Source of the DNA: JAAZMA01 sp036720245 | Lineage (GTDB): Bacteria; Bacillota; Clostridia; Tissierellales; Tepidimicrobiaceae | Reading direction: 5' to 3' | Length of the DNA: 20,518 nucleotides | NCBI GenBank assembly: GCA_036720245.1 | Contig: DAIMNI010000041.1 | Span: 1-20,518, forward strand | Part shown: in pieces, positions 15,410-20,518 of the stretch | Layout: every line of letters begins with the position of its first letter | Numbering within the stretch: the first letter of the stretch is position 1 | Notes under the pieces: generated by a model | Database searches by the model: none | Seen by the model: only the letters and a program-made list of their open reading frames with translations | Told to the model about the DNA's origin: nothing | Position numbers and translations under genes: made by a program

Positions 15410-16684
15410 TTACCCTTTATTATATATATTTAATAGGCCTAATTTTTCAACTCTACTTTTAATTTGATGAACTTCAGTGCTATATAGGCCTCTTTCTACC
15501 ATTCTATTGAAGTATTTTCCACCAGAAAAAGTATATCTATTTTTTATCCCCTCCTCACTATCTATCATAGCATTTCCATAGGCAATAAAATCTCCCAAAG
15601 CTAATTTTATAGGTAATTCTAATAATGTTTTATTTTGTAGGTATTTTACACTATTATATCCAGATAGGCTACCAGTAGTAATAGCCTCTGTATGGCCAAC
15701 AAATAAACCAGATTTTTCTCCAGCACAAAATAAATTTTCTAATCCTTTTACTTTCATGGTGTTTTCCCTTGGAGCCATAGATAAATACCTTATAGAATTA
15801 CCTAGTCCACCAGAATAAGGATCTTCATATACAGCTTTTTCTAACCCTTCTATTTTTCTTAACTTTTCTAAAGGATAATAAGAAGTCATCATTTTAGCAT
15901 GGCCTGTGTCCAATAAAATTAAATTTTCTCCATATTCTTTTAATGCATATTGTTGACAAACCTTTTTATTTAATTTATCCATTTCAATATCTTCTTCAGG
16001 AAGTTTTAAAACCACTACCCCTTCCTTTTCTAATTTGGCTTTTATTTCAGGGCTTAAAGAATTTTTGTTTAATTTACAGGAACCACTAAAAGCACCATAA
16101 GAACCATCTTGTCTTAAACCAATTATATCTTTAATACCTGCTTTTTGACTTATGCTAATCCTAGGCCCAAATGAAGGGCATCTAAGTATACACATAGCAC
16201 AACCATTGCCATGCTTTAAACAGTTCCCCATAGGGCCTGTAGAGCCTGTAGCATCTATAAATACATCTCCATATATGGTTTCCCCATTACTTAATATTAT
16301 AGCTTTAATTAAATCTCCTTCTTTAACAATATCAACTGCCCTACTTTGCAATTTAATCTCAATATCAAGTGATAGCAAAAGGGATTTGACTTCTGTTTCA
16401 ATTTTTACTACATCATATAAATAGGCATGTTTATGACCAGGAAAATCAATATTTTTATGAATAGATAATTTATCTGTTATATTAAATAATTCGTAGGCAC
16501 CTAAAAATATATTCTCCTCACAAGCAGTGTATCTACCATTATTTCTCATTATCCCCCCTACATTACCTAATCCTAATAGCATATCTGTTCTTTCAATTAA
16601 AACCACCTTGGCCCCTTGTTTTTTTGCTATTACACTAGCTGCACATCCTGCCCAACCGCCACCTATAATAACCACCTTATTCAT
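15410..16684 (-). CDS. FAD-dependent oxidoreductase with a cysteine motif (GidA/thioredoxin reductase-like fold)
   Basis: This 424-residue flavoprotein has no function I recognise. The N-terminal FAD-binding motif VVIIGGGWAGCAAS is at about 4-17, with acidic LIER at 29-32. A second IDATGSTG motif is at about 143-150. The C-terminus has LFCAGEKSGLFVGHTEAITT, the usual FAD contact that closes these folds. In the middle, C155, C162, C165 and C169 form C-x6-C-x2-C-x3-CP, which resembles an iron-sulfur ligand set. It starts 12 bases after the PyrK-like gene ends and has a GGGGGATG ribosome-binding site. The pair is therefore probably a complex in which a reduced iron-sulfur/flavin partner feeds or drains this FAD enzyme. 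Its substrate is unknown. GidA-like tRNA modification is possible, but key GidA features are not evident. Confidence 0.85.
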   Translation of the reverse strand: MNKVVIIGGGWAGCAASVIAKKQGAKVVLIERTDMLLGLGNVGGIMRNNGRYTACEENIFLGAYELFNITDKLSIHKNIDFPGHKHAYLYDVVKIETEVKSLLLSLDIEIKLQSRAVDIVKEGDLIKAIILSNGETIYGDVFIDATGSTGPMGNCLKHGNGCAMCILRCPSFGPRISISQKAGIKDIIGLRQDGSYGAFSGSCKLNKNSLSPEIKAKLEKEGVVVLKLPEEDIEMDKLNKKVCQQYALKEYGENLILLDTGHAKMMTSYYPLEKLRKIEGLEKAVYEDPYSGGLGNSIRYLSMAPRENTMKVKGLENLFCAGEKSGLFVGHTEAITTGSLSGYNSVKYLQNKTLLELPIKLALGDFIAYGNAMIDSEEGIKNRYTFSGGKYFNRMVERGLYSTEVHQIKSRVEKLGLLNIYNKG

Positions 16685-16696
16685 TATATCATCCCC

Positions 16697-17635
16697 CTAA
16701 TAAAAATTCATTGGATTAATTATGGTCTTGCAAGTTTTAATTCTATCCCCATTATTGATTTTCCTAATGCAGGAACCACATATGCCCTCACCACAACATA
16801 ATATATTATTATTTGTAACAAACCATTCAATGTCTATACCTAATTTATCTATTATAGATTTTATTTTTCTATGAAACATTTCAGAACCAGCACTAAATAT
16901 TATATCTATTGCATTTTCAGTTAAAAATTTTAATAATTTTTCCTCCCCAATACTAGTAAATAAATCTATTTCTTCAATATCTAAATTTCCATCTTGAAGG
17001 AAATCCAGAGCATATAGGGAATTGGCTTTCCCCTTATCTAAAAACAAATATATTTTATTATTTTTTTCTTTTAATTTTTTTATAGGTATAATTATAGAAG
17101 ACTGACCTATGCTTCTTCCCACAATTAAAATTTTAGAATTTTTTATATTAGATAGTTTTTCTCTCCCAATTATTCCATTAAAATAGGGCCCCTTTATACC
17201 TAATTTATCTCCCTTTAAAATTCCTCTAGTCTTGGCCCCAATTTCATGATATGCAATATAAATATGATCTTTATCTACATAGCATATGGACATAGGTGTA
17301 TTATAATGGGATTTGTCCTTAAATTTATTCATAAAAACATAAGAGCCTATATTATTTAGTTCCGTTATTAAATTTCCATCAGTTTTTATTTTTAATAAAA
17401 ATAAATTATCTCCTATAATTTTTTTATCTACCACTAATCCTTCATATAAATCCCTGAACCCCTTACTTTCCATATTATTCATATAATATTCGTATAAGAT
17501 GCAAACTCCATTCCAATTACAATCGCAATAATCCTTTCCCTGCAATTGGGAACAAGAAATACAATTTAGATTATCTGCTAACTCACAGGGACAGTATTTG
17601 CTACCAGCATCTATGCAATTATATGATTTATCCAT
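16697..17635 (-). CDS. PyrK-like FAD/[2Fe-2S] electron-transfer protein with a cysteine-rich N-terminus
   Basis: This 312-residue protein resembles the electron-transfer subunit of dihydroorotate dehydrogenase (PyrK) and sulfide dehydrogenase. An added N-terminal region of about 45 residues holds eight cysteines (C7, C15, C17, C25, C28, C37, C39, C45), consistent with metal or iron-sulfur binding. The FAD-binding barrel follows, with TPMSI where PyrK usually has RPxSI. The NAD-binding-like domain has IVGRSIGQSS instead of a glycine-rich GGGIG. The C-terminal [2Fe-2S] motif is C280/C281-x4-C286-x2-C289-x12-C302. Altered FAD and nucleotide motifs suggest an unusual donor. The start has a GGGGGTG ribosome-binding site. 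No pyrD is nearby, so a role in pyrimidine synthesis is unlikely. Confidence 0.8.
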   Translation of the reverse strand: MDKSYNCIDAGSKYCPCELADNLNCISCSQLQGKDYCDCNWNGVCILYEYYMNNMESKGFRDLYEGLVVDKKIIGDNLFLLKIKTDGNLITELNNIGSYVFMNKFKDKSHYNTPMSICYVDKDHIYIAYHEIGAKTRGILKGDKLGIKGPYFNGIIGREKLSNIKNSKILIVGRSIGQSSIIIPIKKLKEKNNKIYLFLDKGKANSLYALDFLQDGNLDIEEIDLFTSIGEEKLLKFLTENAIDIIFSAGSEMFHRKIKSIIDKLGIDIEWFVTNNNILCCGEGICGSCIRKINNGDRIKTCKTIINPMNFY

Positions 17636-17711
17636 ATATTCACCCCCAAAAAAATAATAGCTAATATATATATATTTACTATCAAGTCTATAGGTTACAA
17701 AAATAATAATT

Positions 17712-17734
17712 AAAAAAGCCCTAGACTTAGGGCT
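17712..17734 (-). terminator. Intrinsic terminator after dacF
   Basis: On the minus strand AGCCCTA, a 4-base loop and TAGGGCT are followed by TTTTTTA. The 7-bp GC-rich stem starts immediately after the dacF stop (17735-17737). Confidence 0.92.
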
Positions 17735-18832
17735 CTAATTACTAATTTTATTCAATACCTTTTGCCAAGCATTTGATTTTTCTACACTTTCCTTAGCTAT
17801 TAATTCTTCTTGGTGAATTAGTTTTCCATCTAAAAAAACATTAATTTTCCCTAAAGCCTCTTTTTCAATTATTGGTGCCTTTATGCTATCTGGGATATCT
17901 ATATGGATTTTAATTTTTTTAATTTCCTCTTCTCTTAATGGGTAAAAAAAAGAATCCTTTGCAATTGCCGATATATATTCTTTACTTCCATCTAATACTG
18001 GTATCTTCCCAAAATATTTTCCTTTATCTAAAATTACGTAGTTTTTATATTCCTCAAAGCCATAATCCATTAGGGCATAGCAGTCCTCGAACCAATTTCT
18101 ATCATTTAATACTACAGCAATAATTTGGGTACCATTGTGAGTTGCACTACTTACTAAACATCTACCTGCCGCAATAGTATAGCCAATTTTAACTCCATCC
18201 CCATCTTCATATTCCCAAAGGGTACTATTTTTGTTATAAAATATATTGTTTCTAACTCTATCTGCCTTCCAAGTTTTAGCCTTGGCTATTTCCCTAAACT
18301 TTTCTATTTCTAAGGCTTCTCTAGTAATTAGCGATAAATCATATGCTGTAGTATAATGACCTTCCTCTGTAAGCCCATGTGGGTTTTTGAAGCTAGTATT
18401 ATTGGCACCTATTTCTTTGGCTTTATTATTCATCATAAGGCTAAAATTTTCTAAATCCCCGCCAATATGATTTGCAATTGCCACAGCAGAATCATTTCCT
18501 GAACGTAGCATTAATCCATATAATAAATCTTCTAAAGATATAGATTCCTCTTCATATAAGTAAATGCTGGAGCCTTCTATGCCTACTTCATCTCTAGATA
18601 CTATTATATTATCATTTAGATTGCCCTTTTCTAATCCTATTAAAGCTGTCATAATCTTAGTGGTACTAGCCATGGGCAATTTTATATGAGGATTATATTC
18701 TAATAAGACTCTTCCAGAATTTCTATCTAAAAGTAATGCAGATTGTGCAGATATATTTGGTTTTTCACCATAGGAAATTTGGCATAAAAATAGGATTAGC
18801 ATAAAAATAATCAGCATTATGTTTTTTTTCAA
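17735..18832 (-). CDS. dacF: D-alanyl-D-alanine carboxypeptidase (DacF/PBP5 type), atypical KIG motif
   Basis: This 365-residue exported serine carboxypeptidase (peptidase S11) trims the terminal D-Ala of peptidoglycan. An N-terminal signal peptide (KK, then a hydrophobic stretch to about residue 20) probably ends near SYGEK. The active-site motif STTK is at 56-59 and SGN at 111-113. The third motif, normally KTG, reads KIG at 215-217 (GVKIGYTIAAGRCLVSS); Ile replaces Thr through an ATT codon. A C-terminal beta-rich domain follows, as in PBP5-type enzymes. The start is TTG at 18832 with GAGGG 6 bases upstream. The neighbours ytfJ and scpB match the sporulation-linked order in Bacillota, where such genes act on cortex or spore wall. 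KIG could reduce activity, but that is inference. Confidence 0.92.
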   Translation of the reverse strand: MKKNIMLIIFMLILFLCQISYGEKPNISAQSALLLDRNSGRVLLEYNPHIKLPMASTTKIMTALIGLEKGNLNDNIIVSRDEVGIEGSSIYLYEEESISLEDLLYGLMLRSGNDSAVAIANHIGGDLENFSLMMNNKAKEIGANNTSFKNPHGLTEEGHYTTAYDLSLITREALEIEKFREIAKAKTWKADRVRNNIFYNKNSTLWEYEDGDGVKIGYTIAAGRCLVSSATHNGTQIIAVVLNDRNWFEDCYALMDYGFEEYKNYVILDKGKYFGKIPVLDGSKEYISAIAKDSFFYPLREEEIKKIKIHIDIPDSIKAPIIEKEALGKINVFLDGKLIHQEELIAKESVEKSNAWQKVLNKISN

Positions 18833-18866
18833 TTTAGTCCCTCATTTCATGAAAATCCCTAAAATA

Positions 18867-19310
18867 CTATTGAATATTTATATCTTCTTCTAAATCTTCA
18901 GTATTATCTTTACCTTTATCGGATTTTCCTACAGCTTCATTTATATTATCAGCAATTTTACTTATAAAATCAAACAAACTACTTAGGGCTGTATTCCCCT
19001 CATCTACAGTTAGGAGTTTTATTTGATTGTTGCCAACTACAATAAAACCCACTGGTTGAACTGATACTCCAGCACCACTACCTCCACCAAAAGGTAATTT
19101 TTCATCTGAAATTGTATTGTCCTTGGGGTTTTTAGTTTTATTAAATTCTGTACCCCCTGAAGCAAATCCAAAGCATATTTTAGATACTGGGATTATTACT
19201 AAACCATCAGGAGATTCTACTGGATCACCTATAATTGTATTTACATCTACCATTTCCTTTAAACTACTCATTGTAGACTTCATCAATCCTTCTATTGGAT
19301 GTTCTGACAT
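18867..19310 (-). CDS. ytfJ: YtfJ/GerW family sporulation protein
   Basis: About 147 residues, of the YtfJ family, required for proper spore germination in Bacillus (GerW). The conserved blocks are visible: TIIGDPVESPDGLVIIPVSK, then CFGFASGGTEF, the glycine-rich FGGGSGAGVSVQPVGFIVV, and a C-terminal ISKIADNINEA. The tail is acidic. I choose the ATG at 19310, with GGTGGTGG 5 bases upstream, rather than an in-frame GTG at 19322. It overlaps the end of the DUF2953 gene by about 47 bases. The neighbour DUF2953 is a standard partner, so the two probably function together. Confidence 0.93.
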   Translation of the reverse strand: MSEHPIEGLMKSTMSSLKEMVDVNTIIGDPVESPDGLVIIPVSKICFGFASGGTEFNKTKNPKDNTISDEKLPFGGGSGAGVSVQPVGFIVVGNNQIKLLTVDEGNTALSSLFDFISKIADNINEAVGKSDKGKDNTEDLEEDINIQ

Positions 19311-19863
19311 CTTTTCCACCACCTTTATATAATTTTATCAATCTAAACCATATATTTATAATATAAACCATTTTTATTTTTATTATGCAATCAAAAGTAA
19401 TATCTAATCGATTTTCTTCAAAGATGGGAATTATATCTATGTCTAAGGAATTAATTTCCTTTGTTTTTAATAAATAGCTAATTCCAACACCTTCAATACT
19501 CCATAATAATCCATATAATATAGAAGTAATATATGGATTATCAGATCCAATAGTTTTTTTAAATTCAAACTTTTCTATCTCTAATTTCTCCCAAGTATAT
19601 TTTAATATTTCCATAAATTGCAATTCTTTAATTATGTTTTTTAAAGCCTTTGAATCATCGTAATTAGTTTTTTTTCTTTTGCTGCTATCAAAAGGATAAA
19701 TTTCAGGACTAAACACTCCAAATAAATACGATGAGGAAATTTCAAAATATATTTCTTCTCCAATAAATTTAAATTCAAATCTAAACTTTACTGGTAAAAG
19801 CAATAAAAATATAAGAAAAAACAAAAATATAAGAAAAAGCAATATAATGAAAAAGTATATCAT
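19264..19863 (-). CDS. DUF2953 domain-containing membrane protein
   Basis: This 199-residue protein has a strongly hydrophobic N-terminus (about residues 2-24), likely a single membrane anchor, followed by a DUF2953-like soluble region (LPVKFRFEFKFIGEE and DIDIIPIFEENRLDITFD). The function is unknown. DUF2953 genes are regularly found directly ahead of ytfJ in spore-forming Bacillota, as here, and overlap it. Its start has a GAGGTG ribosome-binding site. It is the first gene after the scpB terminator, so it heads the dacF unit. Confidence 0.85.
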   Translation of the reverse strand: MIYFFIILLFLIFLFFLIFLLLLPVKFRFEFKFIGEEIYFEISSSYLFGVFSPEIYPFDSSKRKKTNYDDSKALKNIIKELQFMEILKYTWEKLEIEKFEFKKTIGSDNPYITSILYGLLWSIEGVGISYLLKTKEINSLDIDIIPIFEENRLDITFDCIIKIKMVYIINIWFRLIKLYKGGGKDVRTSNRRIDEVYNE

Positions 19864-19883
19864 TTATACACCTCAAAAAATTA

Positions 19884-19910
19884 TTTATATATCTATTAGT
19901 ATTTTGCCAA
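19884..19910 (-). promoter_or_regulatory. Candidate promoter for the DUF2953-ytfJ-dacF unit
   Basis: On the minus strand TTGGCA (19910-19905) is 5 of 6 to the -35 consensus, and TATAAA (19889-19884) lies after a 15-base spacer. The short spacer makes this tentative. The -35 touches the U-tract of the scpB terminator. Confidence 0.4.
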
Positions 19911-19948
19911 AAAAAAGAAGAATAATACCACTTTTTGTATTATTCTTC
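19909..19948 (-). terminator. Intrinsic terminator after scpB
   Basis: Arms of 12 bp (19917-19928 and 19937-19948) enclose an 8-base loop, followed on the minus strand by eight U residues. The scpB stop codon (19940-19942) is inside the stem. The stem is AU-rich but perfect. Confidence 0.88.
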
Positions 19949-20500
19949 CACTTTATTTACTTCCTCATCTAATAATTTAAATTCTTTAAGTTCTGGTAAT
20001 TCTTCTAAGGATTCCAGACCAAAATATCTTAAAAACTCATTTGTGGTTCCATATATTATAGGTCTTCCAGTCTTTTCTAATCTGCCTTTTCCTTCAACTA
20101 AATCCCTATTTAATAGTGTTTCTATAGCCTTATCACATCTAACACCTCTAATTTCTTCAATTTCATTTTTGGTAATAGGTTGTTTGTAAGCTACTATCGA
20201 CAATGTTTCAAGGGCTGCTGTGGATAAATTTTTACTACCTTTTTGCTGTGATAATTTAGAAATCCATGGATAGTGTTCAGGTCTTGTAGAAAGTTGATAT
20301 TTATCATTTATGCGGGTAATTTTAATTCCCCTTCTATTAAAATTAAAATCATCCTGCATTTTTCCTAATATCTCTTCTATTTGATTTTCCTTTATATCCA
20401 ATATTTTGGAAATGTCTTTTATTGATAATGGATCACCCCATACAAATAAAAGAGCCTCAATTATTGCTTTGATTTCCCTTTCATCCATGTTTTCATTCAT
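19940..20500 (-). CDS. scpB: Segregation and condensation protein B
   Basis: This 186-residue kleisin-associated winged-helix protein binds ScpA and Smc in the condensin complex that compacts and segregates the chromosome. Family features are EIKAIIEALLFVWGDPLSI at the N-terminus, LSTAALETLSIVAYKQPITK with the helix-turn-helix, EIRGVRCDKAIETLL, and GRPIIYGTTNEFLRYFGL near the C-terminus. The ATG has an AAGGGG ribosome-binding site. The window ends 18 bases upstream, where scpA would be expected. The gene ends inside its own terminator stem. Confidence 0.97.
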   Translation of the reverse strand: MNENMDEREIKAIIEALLFVWGDPLSIKDISKILDIKENQIEEILGKMQDDFNFNRRGIKITRINDKYQLSTRPEHYPWISKLSQQKGSKNLSTAALETLSIVAYKQPITKNEIEEIRGVRCDKAIETLLNRDLVEGKGRLEKTGRPIIYGTTNEFLRYFGLESLEELPELKEFKLLDEEVNKVEE

Positions 20501-20518
20501 TTTTTCAACCCCTTTTAT

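Noticed and set aside
16697..17635. Genuine dihydroorotate dehydrogenase subunit (pyrK)
   Set aside because: No pyrD is adjacent, the FAD and nucleotide motifs differ, and the cysteine-rich N-terminus is absent from PyrK.
17663..17681. AT dinucleotide run near the PyrK-like gene
   Set aside because: It is part of an AT-rich promoter region and is too short to be a meaningful repeat. A -35/-10 pair here is only weak.
1..20518. CRISPR arrays, tRNAs, rRNAs, insertion sequences or prophage genes
   Set aside because: I saw no regularly spaced repeats, tRNA-like cloverleaf, transposase or phage gene. The window looks like core chromosome.

Overview
This window is 20.5 kb of AT-rich chromosome. 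Every supported gene is on the minus strand, so transcription runs from high to low coordinates. Gene content points to an anaerobic, spore-forming member of the Bacillota (class Clostridia in the broad sense, possibly a Tissierella-like amino-acid fermenter). The evidence is an IspH-ribosomal protein S1 fusion, YtfJ/GerW and DacF-type sporulation-associated genes, a ferredoxin-dependent 2-oxoacid oxidoreductase, a biotin-dependent carboxyltransferase without its carrier domain, and AroH-class chorismate mutase. No insertion sequence, prophage, CRISPR array, tRNA or rRNA is visible. The genus-level placement is inference.

Layout in transcription order (right to left). (1) scpB (chromosome segregation) ends in a strong terminator that overlaps its stop codon. 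(2) A DUF2953 membrane protein, ytfJ and a D-Ala-D-Ala carboxypeptidase (dacF-like, with KIG in place of the KTG motif) form a unit ending in a terminator at 17712-17734. (3) A cysteine-rich PyrK-like flavoprotein, an FAD oxidoreductase carrying a CxxCxxxCP motif and rluB form the next unit. The first two look like an uncharacterised iron-sulfur/flavin electron-transfer pair. (4) mnmM (ytqB-like) and the carboxyltransferase subunit end at a UUCG-loop terminator. (5) korD-korA-korB-korC encode a 2-oxoacid:ferredoxin oxidoreductase and are followed, with overlap, by an RpiR-type regulator. A good promoter and a 14-bp palindrome precede korD, and a 23-bp perfect stem terminates the unit. (6) A histidine phosphatase and an HI0933-type flavoprotein follow. 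(7) Then comes the conserved run aroH, cmk, plsC, ispH-rpsA, ending at a terminator near 3046-3077. (8) An orphan cheR is followed by three tandem M42 aminopeptidase genes, the last cut by the window edge.

Together the window mixes housekeeping (translation, isoprenoid, lipid and nucleotide synthesis, chromosome segregation) with anaerobic carbon metabolism and peptide use. Two points need care. A 10-N assembly gap sits inside the 3' end of aroH, and its true size appears to be about -1 base, so the gene is probably intact. Several genes start at TTG (korD, dacF, M42 copy 2, probably aroH), so ATG-only start calls would be wrong. No intergenic stretch exceeds 300 bases; the two longest (3008-3166 and 12439-12586) both hold regulatory structure.
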